Below are positions 8,214 through 15,745 of a stretch of 47,592 nucleotides of DNA, in pieces. A program made the translations under genes and the position numbers. Under the pieces are notes generated by a model. That model did no database searches and was not told where the DNA came from. It saw only the letters and a program-made list of their open reading frames with translations. Source of the DNA: Phenylobacterium sp. RIFCSPHIGHO2_01_FULL_69_31 (GTDB lineage: Bacteria; Pseudomonadota; Alphaproteobacteria; Caulobacterales; Caulobacteraceae); the NCBI RefSeq assembly GCF_001824475.1, contig NZ_MHXN01000002.1, forward strand, positions 1 to 47,592, written 5' to 3'. The number at the start of each line of letters is the position of its first letter. The first letter of the stretch is position 1.

Positions 8214-9584
8214 ATGAACGTCAGCGTCTTCGACCTCTTCAAGCTGGGCGTGGGGCCGTCGAGCTCGCACACCATGGGCCCGATGACGGCGGCGGGCCGG
8301 TTCCTGGAGCGGCTGGGGCCAGACCTTTCGCGCACCGCCCGGGTGCAGGCGACCCTCTACGCTTCGCTGGCGCTGACCGGCCGGGGACACGCCACCGACC
8401 GGGCCGTGATCCTGGGCCTGGCCGGATTCGAGCCGCGCACCCTGGACCCCGACGCCGCCGACGTCGTGGTCGAGACAGTGCGGGCCGCGGCGCGGATCAA
8501 GCTGGGCGGCGTCCACGAGATCGGCTTCGACGAGGCGCGGGACCTGCTCTGGGAAGGCCGCACGCGGCTGCCGCCGCATCCGAACGCCATGCGGTTCGAG
8601 GCGTTCGACGCCGCCGGCTCCTCGTTGACGGCGCGGACCTACTTCTCCATCGGCGGCGGGTTCGTGCGGGACGAGGACGAGATCGGGCAGAACACCGCGC
8701 CCGAGCGGGCCCTGCCGGCGCCGTTCCCGTTCGACTCCGGCGCCGAGCTGCTGGCGCAGGCCGAAGCGGCGGGGCTCAGCATCGCGGCCCTGATGACCGC
8801 CAACGAGCTGGTGATCCGCTCCGAGGCCGAGATCGTGGCCGGCCTCGATGAGATCACGGCGGCCATGTACGCCTGCATCGAGCGGGGGATGCGAACGGAC
8901 GGGGTGCTGCCGGGGTCGTTGCAGGTGACGCGGCGGGCGCACGCCATCTGGCGCAACCTGGTCGAGAACGCCGACCGGCAGATCGCCGACCCACTGTCGG
9001 CCCTGGACTGGGTCAACCTCTGGGCCCTGGCGGTGAACGAGGAGAACGCCGCGGGCGGGCGCGTCGTGACGGCGCCGACCAACGGCGCGGCCGGACTGCT
9101 CCCGGCGGTGCTGCGCTACTACGACCGGTTCCACCAGGGAACGGCGGCAGGGCGGCACACCTTCCTGCTGACGGCCGGCGCCATCGGGGCGCTCTACAAG
9201 ACCAACGCCTCGATCTCCGGCGCGGAGGTGGGATGCCAGGGCGAGGTGGGCGTGGCCTGCTCGATGGCGGCGGCGGGGCTGGCGGCGGCGCTGGGGGCGT
9301 CCAACGCCCAGATCGAGAATGCCGCCGAGATCGCCATGGAACACAATCTGGGCCTGACGTGCGACCCGATCGGCGGGCTGGTGCAGATCCCCTGCATCGA
9401 GCGGAACGCCATGGGCGCGGTGAAGGCCATCGACGCGGCGCGGCTGGCCATGCTGGGTGACGGCCAGCATTCGGTGAGCCTGGACAAGGTCATCGCCACC
9501 ATGAAGCGAACCGGCGAAGACATGAGCGCCATCTACAAAGAGACCTCCCTGGGCGGCCTGGCCGTCAATCTGGCGGAGTGCTGA
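8214..9584 (+). CDS. sdaA: L-serine ammonia-lyase, iron-sulfur dependent, single chain
   Basis: This 456-residue enzyme deaminates L-serine to pyruvate and ammonia using a 4Fe-4S cluster. The N-terminal beta domain begins MNVSVFDLFKLGVGPSSSHTMGPM, the standard start of type 2 enzymes. The alpha domain has GCQGEVGVACSMAAAGL, LTCDPIGGLVQIPC and ERNAMGAVKAI. Cys341, Cys383 and Cys394 fit the three cluster ligands. The very last residue is also a cysteine (Cys456), matching the tail-in-mouth ligand known from the Legionella enzyme. Much longer reading frames extend upstream but are spurious; the ATG at 8214 gives the family start. Carbon and nitrogen use of serine is the likely role, possibly under the divergent AraC regulator. 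Confidence 0.95.
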   Translation: MNVSVFDLFKLGVGPSSSHTMGPMTAAGRFLERLGPDLSRTARVQATLYASLALTGRGHATDRAVILGLAGFEPRTLDPDAADVVVETVRAAARIKLGGVHEIGFDEARDLLWEGRTRLPPHPNAMRFEAFDAAGSSLTARTYFSIGGGFVRDEDEIGQNTAPERALPAPFPFDSGAELLAQAEAAGLSIAALMTANELVIRSEAEIVAGLDEITAAMYACIERGMRTDGVLPGSLQVTRRAHAIWRNLVENADRQIADPLSALDWVNLWALAVNEENAAGGRVVTAPTNGAAGLLPAVLRYYDRFHQGTAAGRHTFLLTAGAIGALYKTNASISGAEVGCQGEVGVACSMAAAGLAAALGASNAQIENAAEIAMEHNLGLTCDPIGGLVQIPCIERNAMGAVKAIDAARLAMLGDGQHSVSLDKVIATMKRTGEDMSAIYKETSLGGLAVNLAEC

Positions 9585-9643
9585 GCGGGATTGTCGGAAG
9601 GGCTGGGCCTCGTTCGTCCTTGTGAGAAACCAAGGGAGCCGAC

Positions 9644-10921
9644 ATGTCCGAATTCGCCTGGATCAGCCGCCGTCACGCCCTGGCGGGCGGCGGCGCCCTC
9701 GCCGGACTGGCGGCCTGTGACCGCAAGTTGCCGGAGGCGCGCAGGATGGGACTGGACGAGACGGGCATGGCCAGGCTGGAGGCCGACCTGAAGGGCCACG
9801 TGGCCAAGGGCCAGCCGCCGGGTCTGGTGGCCTACGTCGTACGCGGCGACCAGGTCCGGATCATCCCGGCCGGCGCCATGACCCTCGGCGGGACGGCGCC
9901 GGTGCGGGCCGACACGATCTTCCGCCTGGCCTCCATGACCAAGCCGATCACGGCGGTGGCGGCCATGATGCTGGTGGAGGCCGGAAAGCTCAGGCTGGAC
10001 GAGCCGATCGACCGGCTGGCCCCCGAGCTCGCTAACCGCCGGGTGCTGAAGCGGCCGGACGGCCCGCTGGACGACACGGCCCCGGCGAAGCGGCCGATCA
10101 CCCTGGAGGACGTGCTGTCCTTCCGGCTGGGCTGGGGCATTGACTTCAACCCCGAGGCGCCGTTCGTGAAGGCCAGCGCCGAGCTGCCCGGCTTCGGGAT
10201 GCCGAATCCCGCAGCGCCCTACACCCCGGACGCCTGGATGAAGGCCATGGGGGCGCTGCCCCTGCAGGCCCAGCCGGGCGAGCGGTGGCTCTACACGGCC
10301 GGGTCCAACGTGCTGGGCGTGCTGGTGGCGCGGGCCGCCGGCCAGCCGCTGGAGACCTTCTTCCAAGAACGGATCCTAGGGCCGCTCGGCATGGTCGACA
10401 CCGGCTTCCACGTGCCGGCCGACAAGATGGACCGGCTCATCACCGGCTACATGAACCAGGACGGCAAGCTGGTCCCGTTCGAGCCGTACAACGGCATGTA
10501 CGCCAAGCCCCCGGCTTTCCCCGCCGGCGACAGCGGGCTGGTGGGCACGGCGGCCGACTACGGCGCCTTCGCCCGGTTCATGTTCACGGGCCTGGCCCCC
10601 GACGGGCGACGACTGCTCTCGGCCGAGTCGCTGAAAGCCATGACCACCAACCGCCTGACCCCCGCCCAGATGAAGGACGGCGAGATGATCCTGGGGCCCG
10701 GCCGCGGCTGGGGCCTGGGCCTGGGCGTGCAGGTGGCGACGAGCCCGAGCGGCGTGCAGCCCGGCGCCTATGGCTGGGACGGCGGCTTCGGCACCTCGTG
10801 GTTCAACGACCCGGGCAAGGGGCTGACCGGCATCCTCCTGACGCAGCGGGTGTTCGACAGCCCCGAGCCGCCGCCGGTCCACGGGGATTTCCAGCGGGAT
10901 GCGTATGGGGCGGCGGCTTAA
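9644..10921 (+). CDS. Serine hydrolase, beta-lactamase/class C esterase family
   Basis: The protein is 425 residues. The N-terminus has SRRHALAGGGALAGLAAC, a twin-arginine-like signal ending in a lipobox-like LAAC, so it is probably exported and perhaps lipid-anchored. The class C active site is clear: Ser97 and Lys100 in RLASMTKP, then a tyrosine region LYTAGSNVLGVLV, and a C-terminal GWDGGFGTSW replacing the KTG motif. This spacing is typical of EstB-like esterases and D-aminopeptidase relatives rather than resistance beta-lactamases, but the substrate cannot be read from sequence. AAGGGAG lies upstream of the ATG at 9644. It follows sdaA on the same strand after 59 bases. Confidence 0.88.
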   Translation: MSEFAWISRRHALAGGGALAGLAACDRKLPEARRMGLDETGMARLEADLKGHVAKGQPPGLVAYVVRGDQVRIIPAGAMTLGGTAPVRADTIFRLASMTKPITAVAAMMLVEAGKLRLDEPIDRLAPELANRRVLKRPDGPLDDTAPAKRPITLEDVLSFRLGWGIDFNPEAPFVKASAELPGFGMPNPAAPYTPDAWMKAMGALPLQAQPGERWLYTAGSNVLGVLVARAAGQPLETFFQERILGPLGMVDTGFHVPADKMDRLITGYMNQDGKLVPFEPYNGMYAKPPAFPAGDSGLVGTAADYGAFARFMFTGLAPDGRRLLSAESLKAMTTNRLTPAQMKDGEMILGPGRGWGLGLGVQVATSPSGVQPGAYGWDGGFGTSWFNDPGKGLTGILLTQRVFDSPEPPPVHGDFQRDAYGAAA

Positions 10922-10931
10922 GCCGCCCCTT

Positions 10932-11552
10932 TCATCCCGCCAACGCCTTGCGGGTCTGGGTCCAGTACTGGGCGCCGGTGATGAGGGTCACGACGGTGGC
11001 GATCCAGAAGAGGCTGTGGGCGGCGACCTCGAAGCTAGGACGGAAGGCGCCCTCCTGCGGCAGGCCGAAGGCGCCCCAGGCGGCCAGGACAAGCTCCATG
11101 GCCAGGGCCGTGAGCTGGAGCGTGGTCTTCCACTTGGCGAGCAGGGTGACCGGCAGCTTCACCCCCTTGCCGGCGCCCACTTCGCGCAGGGCGCTGACGG
11201 TGAACTCGCGGAACAAGATGAGGCCGGCGGGCAGCACCACCATCGGCTGGGGGCCGAGCGACAGCAGGCCAAGGATGGCGCCGCAGACCAGCACCTTGTC
11301 GCCGATGGGATCGAGGATGGCGCCCCAGACGGTCTCGGCGTCCAGCTTGCGGGCCAGCCAGCCGTCGAAGAAGTCGGTCACCGCCGCCAGGACGAAGGCA
11401 TAGACGGCCCACCGCTGCAGAGCGAACTGGGCGTCCGGCTCCAGGCGGTTGGAGAAATAGGGCACGGCGCCGGCCGCGGCCGCGAAGGCCACGAACATGA
11501 ACAGCGCCATGACCAGGCGCGATCCGGTGAGGATGTTCGGCAGGGACTTCAT
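10932..11552 (-). CDS. pgsA: CDP-diacylglycerol--glycerol-3-phosphate 3-phosphatidyltransferase
   Basis: The enzyme commits CDP-diacylglycerol to phosphatidylglycerol synthesis at the inner membrane. It has the full CDP-alcohol phosphatidyltransferase motif DGxxAR(x8)GxxxDxxxD, seen as DGWLAR, then G, AILD and PIGD. The N-terminus MKSLPNILTGSRL is the classic PgsA start, and several transmembrane helices follow. I use the ATG at 11552; a TTG six codons upstream is open but atypical. The length of about 206 residues is normal. It is convergent with the serine hydrolase gene, ten bases away. Assignment as PgsA rather than another CDP-alcohol transferase rests on the N-terminus and size. Confidence 0.93.
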   Translation of the reverse strand: MKSLPNILTGSRLVMALFMFVAFAAAAGAVPYFSNRLEPDAQFALQRWAVYAFVLAAVTDFFDGWLARKLDAETVWGAILDPIGDKVLVCGAILGLLSLGPQPMVVLPAGLILFREFTVSALREVGAGKGVKLPVTLLAKWKTTLQLTALAMELVLAAWGAFGLPQEGAFRPSFEVAAHSLFWIATVVTLITGAQYWTQTRKALAG

Positions 11553-11713
11553 GCGGGAACGAGCGTCCAAGGCTTAAGCTTCGTTCCAACCTTAGCTGCT
11601 TCGCGTGCGGCCGGGCATGGAGATTCGGCGCAGTTCGCCTGAGGCGCGACGAAGGCGCAGGCGGGTGTTGCGAACCGCAGAAAACGCAGAAGGGCGACCG
11701 AGGCCGAGCTGCG

Positions 11714-11881
11714 TCAGGCCAGGAGCGGCAGGACCACCACGGCGACCAGGGCCGCGAGGTTCCAGAACACGATCCGCACCGCCGCCCGCCGCCGGTTGGG
11801 CGAGGGTCGGGCGGCCGGCAGGTCGGTGATCGACACCACCCGATAGGCGCCTTCGATGATGTCTGGGGTCGTCGCGGTCAT
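11714..11881 (-). CDS. Small single-helix membrane protein, 55 residues
   Basis: I do not recognise a family. The protein starts MTATTPDIIEGAYRVV, has a Pro/Arg-rich middle (RPSPNRRR) and ends in a hydrophobic helix, FWNLAALVAVVVLPLLA, so it should be a tail-anchored type of small membrane protein. The gene call is supported by AGGAGGA eight bases upstream of the ATG at 11881 on this strand, and the stop follows directly after the helix. A longer in-frame start at 11944 has no such site. The 132 bases between it and pgsA hold no gene that I can support. Confidence 0.6.
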   Translation of the reverse strand: MTATTPDIIEGAYRVVSITDLPAARPSPNRRRAAVRIVFWNLAALVAVVVLPLLA

Positions 11882-12023
11882 CGCCTGTCCTCCTGGCCGG
11901 TGTGATACGCCCCAAGGACGCGCCAGACGGTGGATATGCGACATGCCGCCCGCGCGAAATCAGCGTGTTTGCGGTGCAGGTGTGCGGATTTGCATAGCTG
12001 GCGGTGGGGAGCCTGATGAGGCC

Positions 12024-12467
12024 CTACGGCCGCCAAACCATGTCGACGCGGTGCGTACCCGGGCCCCAGCCGTCTTCGGTGCGGATGTGTTCTTCGGCGC
12101 CGAAGCGGGCGAAGAACGGCGCCGAGCGGTGACTTGCGGCGATCGCGACCCGGACAATGCCCCGGGCCGCCGCCTGGGCGGCCGCTTCGGTCATGATCGC
12201 ACGGCCCAGGCCGGCGCCTTGGGCGCTGGGCGACAGCAGGATCCAGTTCAGGTGGGCTTCGTCGGGCGTTGAGCCGGGCATGAGGCCGAAGGCCCCGACG
12301 ACCTGTCCATCGCGGCGGCACAGGCGATAGGCCGGGCCAACGGCGTCGAGGAACCGGGCGTAGTCAGCGCGCTCGTTGGGCGCGAAAAACTCCGGACAGT
12401 TCTCATCGAACACCGCGAGGCAGGCCTCGCGCTGCTCGGAAGTGTAGGGGGTGAAGTCGGCAGCCAT
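12024..12467 (-). CDS. GNAT family N-acetyltransferase
   Basis: The 147-residue protein has the GNAT fold order. A substrate-binding N-terminus precedes the strand VVGAFGLMPG, then HLNWILLSPSAQGAGLGRAIMTEA. In that segment QGAGLG is the pyrophosphate loop that binds acetyl-CoA, and APFFARFGAEE is the motif B helix. The acceptor is unknown. The ATG at 12467 gives a normal-length N-terminus (MAADFTPYT). It stands alone on the minus strand, with a 142-base gap to the small membrane protein gene downstream and the broken YcxB-like gene upstream. Confidence 0.88.
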   Translation of the reverse strand: MAADFTPYTSEQREACLAVFDENCPEFFAPNERADYARFLDAVGPAYRLCRRDGQVVGAFGLMPGSTPDEAHLNWILLSPSAQGAGLGRAIMTEAAAQAAARGIVRVAIAASHRSAPFFARFGAEEHIRTEDGWGPGTHRVDMVWRP

Positions 12468-12625
12468 CGGTCCCGATTAGCCTGCGCCTAGCGTGAGCGC
12501 CAGCGTCCCAGCGGGAGCCGGTGCGCTGCCCGCGGCGCATCCGCGAGGTAGGAAGCACCGAGGCAGACGCCGCCCCCTGCCTGCCGAAAACGCGCGTAGG
12601 TCTCCCGACCGACGGCTGGTCACGC

Positions 12626-13138
12626 CTAAGCGCCGCGAGACGCGGTCCCCAGGCGAGCCCTCAAGTCCGCCATGTCCGCCCCGTCCAGCGCTGCAACCGG
12701 GATGGCGATGGCGGCGCCGTCGGCGAGCCAGAGGAGGAGGCGGGCGCCGTCGTCGCGCCAGGCCCGGATGGCGGACCAGGGGTGCGACTGGGAGGCCTGG
12801 GAGTCGCTGAAGGTCACGACCTCGTCGGACCAGGCCACGGCGATCTCGCCGCCCGCGTTGGGCGACTGGCGGTAGAGGCGCCGGGCGTGGCGGGACCATC
12901 CCCAGCGCCGCTTATAGGCCCCCTAGAGCGCGGCGACCGCGAACATGAGGGACAGCTCGATCGTCAACTCGCCGGGCCGCTCCCCCGACGCCAGCCGGAA
13001 GCCGGCGTAGGCGAGCAGGATCGCGGCGCCGGCGAGGCCGACCTGAACCATCCGCACCGTCCAGCGCTGGGCGCGAAAGGCGAAGGTCTGGGCGGCGACG
13101 AAGTCGGCCTCCGAGGTCCGGAAGGTCGCGTGGAGCAT
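12626..13138 (-). pseudogene. YcxB-like membrane protein gene interrupted by an amber codon
   Basis: Two pieces on the minus strand lie in one frame. The upstream piece starts MLHATFRTSEADF (ATG 13138) and has two hydrophobic helices up to FAVAAL. There TAG at 12923-12925 stops translation, and the frame then continues without interruption (GAYKRRWGWSRHARRLYRQ, then AWSDEVVTF, IPVAALDG) to a TAG at 12626-12628. Together they make about 170 residues. The layout, two N-terminal helices then a PH-like C-terminal domain with W-S-x-I and a late IP motif, resembles the YcxB family. A single C-to-T change on the plus strand at 12924 would turn TGG (Trp) into the stop. It could be a pseudogene, a sequencing error or readthrough. 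Confidence 0.65.
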
Positions 13139-13247
13139 GCTGGGGCTCGGCGGATGCTGCAACCCCGAGTTTCGACCGGGGGTGGTGAAGGGGCCGCTAA
13201 GGTTCGGGCGTCCCCTCCGACCGCGCGCAGCCCCCCGCCCTGCCCCG

Positions 13248-13982
13248 TCAGCCCGCGGACGCCCAGCGCCGCCGCTGGCGGAGGGCCGCGCCCGCGCCGG
13301 CCATGCCGAGGATCATCAGGGCCCAGGTGGCCGGCTCCGGCACGGCGGTGGTGGGGAGCGCCAGCTGGCCGAAGCGGACGTTGTCGAGGCCGATGTTGTC
13401 GCTGTTGTTCGCCAGGCCCGCGAGGTCGATGCGCAGGGTGAGAGCCTGGCCCGCGAGGCCCGAGCCGAAATCGAAGCTGGTGTGGCGGGGGCCGGTCGTG
13501 TCGCCCTGGACCAGGACGTTCGCCTCGGAGAACAGGCTGTCGGCGCCGCTCGTCACCCGCACGCCGCCAGGCAGGAGGTAGTCCTTCGACGGCCAGCCGG
13601 CGAGGTCGAAGCCGAACAGCACCACCTGGAACCCGGCGTCGGCCGTGAAGGTCAGGTCGATGTAGGTGGCCCCGTCGGTCTCGTTCTCCAGCACGTTGGT
13701 CAGGTCGCCGTAGGCGTTGGGCCAGCGGATCAGCGAGGTCTGGGGGCTGCCCGCGTAGTCCACCACCACGTTGCCGGTGAAACCTTCGGCGCCGACGCCA
13801 TAGCTCGCGCCGCCCTGGACGGCGGCGGTGACGCGGTCGCCGTAGGCCTGGGGCATGGCGACGCTGACATTGGGCTTGCTGTTGTCGACGTCGAAGGTGA
13901 GCACCGTGGCCTGGGCGGCGCCGGCGGCCAGACCCGCGGCGAGCGCGGCGGTGGCGGCGAGGGTTCGAAGGGTTCCGGACAT
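13248..13982 (-). CDS. PEPxxWA-CTERM secreted protein
   Basis: The 244-residue precursor starts with a clear signal peptide (MSGTLRTLAATAALAAGLAAGAAQA) and ends VPEPATWALMILGMAGAGAALRQRRR, the PEPxxWA sorting signal with its helix and basic tail. The mature part is rich in beta-strand-like segments with Asp, Asn and Gly (VLTFDVDNSKPNVSV, LRIDLAGLANNSDNIGLDNV), consistent with a jelly-roll surface or matrix domain. I cannot name a more specific family. No partner gene is adjacent; it lies between the YcxB-like gene and the glutathione S-transferase gene on the same strand. Confidence 0.82.
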   Translation of the reverse strand: MSGTLRTLAATAALAAGLAAGAAQATVLTFDVDNSKPNVSVAMPQAYGDRVTAAVQGGASYGVGAEGFTGNVVVDYAGSPQTSLIRWPNAYGDLTNVLENETDGATYIDLTFTADAGFQVVLFGFDLAGWPSKDYLLPGGVRVTSGADSLFSEANVLVQGDTTGPRHTSFDFGSGLAGQALTLRIDLAGLANNSDNIGLDNVRFGQLALPTTAVPEPATWALMILGMAGAGAALRQRRRWASAG

Positions 13983-14084
13983 GGAGAAGATGCCTCTGGG
14001 TTGCGATGGAAGGCGGGCGCAGAGCCTCGCCGCGCGGGCCCGGGGGACCGGCGGGGGAGCGGGCGCGGTGAAGGATGGGTCGGC

Positions 14085-14750
14085 TCAGCCGGCCTCGCGG
14101 AGCTCCCGGCGGGAGGCGGCGAAGCCGTAGAAGGCGGCGTGGACCTCGTCCCAGGCGGGCCGGGCGCGCATCCGGTCCATCCACCCGGCCACCTTGGGCC
14201 AGGGCGTCAGGTCGAAGGCGACGGCCTGCGACAGGCCGACGTAGACCGCGCCCAGGTAGTCGGCGATGGAGAGCTCGGCGCCGCAGACGTACGGGCTATC
14301 GCCCAGCATGTGGCGGTCGAGGACGGAGAGCCAGTGCTGCGCCCGCTCCAGGCCGCGGCGGGAGACCTCGGCCTGCATGGCGGGCGGCAGAGCGGCCTCG
14401 GGCAGCAGGCGCGGATAGACGTAGTCGCCGTTCAGGTCCTTGGAGAGGCCGGTGTTGAACCAGTCCATGGCGGCGTTGACCCGGGCGCGGGCGCGCAACT
14501 CGGCCGGGTAGGTCTTCGAGCCGGCGAGGTCGGCCAGATACTTGAGGATGGCCGAGCCCTCGGTCAGGACGAAGCCGTCGTGGTCCAGCACCGGCACGGC
14601 GCAGTTGGGGTTGAGCGCGGCGAAGGCCTCGCTGCGGGTCTCGCCGGCCAGGATCTCCACCCGCACGAGCTCTGCCGGCAGGTCGTGTTCGGCGAGGAAC
14701 AGCATGACCGGCCGCGAGGTGGTCGAGATGGGGTCGTAGTAGAGTTTCAC
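14085..14750 (-). CDS. Glutathione S-transferase family protein
   Basis: The 221-residue protein has the two-domain GST layout. The thioredoxin-like N-terminal domain includes MKLYYDPISTTSRPVMLFL, the cis-proline region NCAVPVLDHDG and the glutathione-binding LTEGSAILKYL. An all-helical C-terminal domain follows, with SIADYLGAVYVGL. The start is a GTG at 14750 with AAGGA eight bases upstream. It is divergent from a LysR-family gene, a common arrangement in which the regulator controls the enzyme gene. The Ser-rich STTSRP at the first helix is consistent with a theta/beta-like class, but the substrate is unknown. Confidence 0.9.
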   Translation of the reverse strand: MKLYYDPISTTSRPVMLFLAEHDLPAELVRVEILAGETRSEAFAALNPNCAVPVLDHDGFVLTEGSAILKYLADLAGSKTYPAELRARARVNAAMDWFNTGLSKDLNGDYVYPRLLPEAALPPAMQAEVSRRGLERAQHWLSVLDRHMLGDSPYVCGAELSIADYLGAVYVGLSQAVAFDLTPWPKVAGWMDRMRARPAWDEVHAAFYGFAASRRELREAG

Positions 14751-14799
14751 GTCGCAAGTCCTTCGTCGCGGCGTCCAATAGTTGCGGGACCGTTAGCGC

Positions 14800-14826
14800 T
14801 CAATCGACAAGCTTGAGCCTAGGCTC
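14800..14826. promoter_or_regulatory. LysR-type dyad and 12-base palindrome, candidate operator
   Basis: TCAA-N9-TTGA spans 14800-14816 and overlaps a perfect palindrome GAGCCTAGGCTC at 14815-14826. Both lie in the 83-base divergent gap between the GST gene and the LysR gene, just before the LysR start, where LysR-type regulators usually bind. Binding is inferred from position and symmetry only. Confidence 0.4.
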
Positions 14827-14833
14827 TACAGAA

Positions 14834-15739
14834 ATGTTGAGCATGGCCGAGTTCGACTGGAACGATGTGCGCTTCGTGCTGGCCGCGGTCCGCAGCGGCA
14901 GCGCCCTGGCGGCGGCGCGGGCGCTGAAGGTGAGCCAGCCGACCGTCGGCCGCCGCATCGCGGCGCTGGAAGAGGCGCTGGGCGCGTGCCTGTTCGAGCG
15001 CAGCGCGGCAGGCCTGCACCTCACCGACCAGGGCCGGGCGCTGATGGCGCAGTTCGAGGCGGTGGAGGCCGCCGCCCGCGACCTGCAGTCCGCGGCGCGG
15101 GCCGAGGCGCGGCGGGTCTCGGGCACGCTCAGGGTGACCACCAACGAAATCATCGCAAACTACGGTCTGGCCCCGGCCCTGCGGGAGTTTAGCGCCCAGT
15201 ACCCGCACGTGCGGGTCGAAGTCATCGTGACCGACGCCATGCTGGACCTGGCGCGCGGCGAGGCGGACGTGGCCATCCGCGGCGGCGGGCGGCCGGCGGA
15301 GGCCGGCGTGGTGGCGCGGCGGTTGATGTCATCGGCCGTCGGGATATTCGGCGCGGAGGCTTATTTCGCGGCGCACGGGCGACCGCGCTGCATGGAGGAC
15401 CTAAACGACCACGTCTTCGTCTGCGGCGAGGGGCCGTATGCGCTGGTCGAGCCCATCATCCGGCAGTTCGCCCCCCGGGCGCGGTTCGAATACCGGTCGT
15501 CGACAGTGTCGAACATGGTGGCGAATGCGCGCCACGGACTGGGGCTGGTGCTGCTGCCGGCGGCGTTCTTCACCCCCGACCGGGAGCGGGACCTGTCGCT
15601 GTGCCTGGAGGCGCCTGGCATGGAGGTGGAGACCTGGCTCGCCACGCACGAGCGTATCCGCCACGAGCCGCGCATCCGCGCCTTCCTGGACTTCGTGGCC
15701 GCGTTCGAGGGCGCGCGCCGCCGGGTTGGGCAGGCCTAG
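14834..15739 (+). CDS. LysR-family transcriptional regulator
   Basis: About 301 residues. The N-terminal winged helix-turn-helix (FDWNDVRFVLAAVRSGSALAAARAL, then VSQPTVGRRIAALEEALG) is typical of LysR proteins. A linker helix is followed by the periplasmic-binding-protein-like effector domain starting near SGTLRVTTNEIIANYGLAP. ATG 14834 is used, with ATG 14843 (MAEFDWND) an equally good choice. A TTG at 14813 is open but falls inside the probable operator. The effector domain is of the type that hits short, AsnC-length regulators of GST or oxidoreductase genes; the effector itself is unknown. Confidence 0.9.
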   Translation: MLSMAEFDWNDVRFVLAAVRSGSALAAARALKVSQPTVGRRIAALEEALGACLFERSAAGLHLTDQGRALMAQFEAVEAAARDLQSAARAEARRVSGTLRVTTNEIIANYGLAPALREFSAQYPHVRVEVIVTDAMLDLARGEADVAIRGGGRPAEAGVVARRLMSSAVGIFGAEAYFAAHGRPRCMEDLNDHVFVCGEGPYALVEPIIRQFAPRARFEYRSSTVSNMVANARHGLGLVLLPAAFFTPDRERDLSLCLEAPGMEVETWLATHERIRHEPRIRAFLDFVAAFEGARRRVGQA

Positions 15740-15745
15740 AGCCCC

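Noticed and set aside
9644..10921. Antibiotic-resistance beta-lactamase
   Set aside because: The SxxK motif is present but the KTG box is replaced by WDGG, and the layout is that of esterase/penicillin-binding-like hydrolases; resistance cannot be inferred.
11592..11713. Possible small gene between pgsA and the 55-residue membrane protein gene
   Set aside because: The minus-strand frame (ending SMPGRTRSS) has no start signal and merely continues a frame antisense to nothing coherent; I treat it as non-coding.
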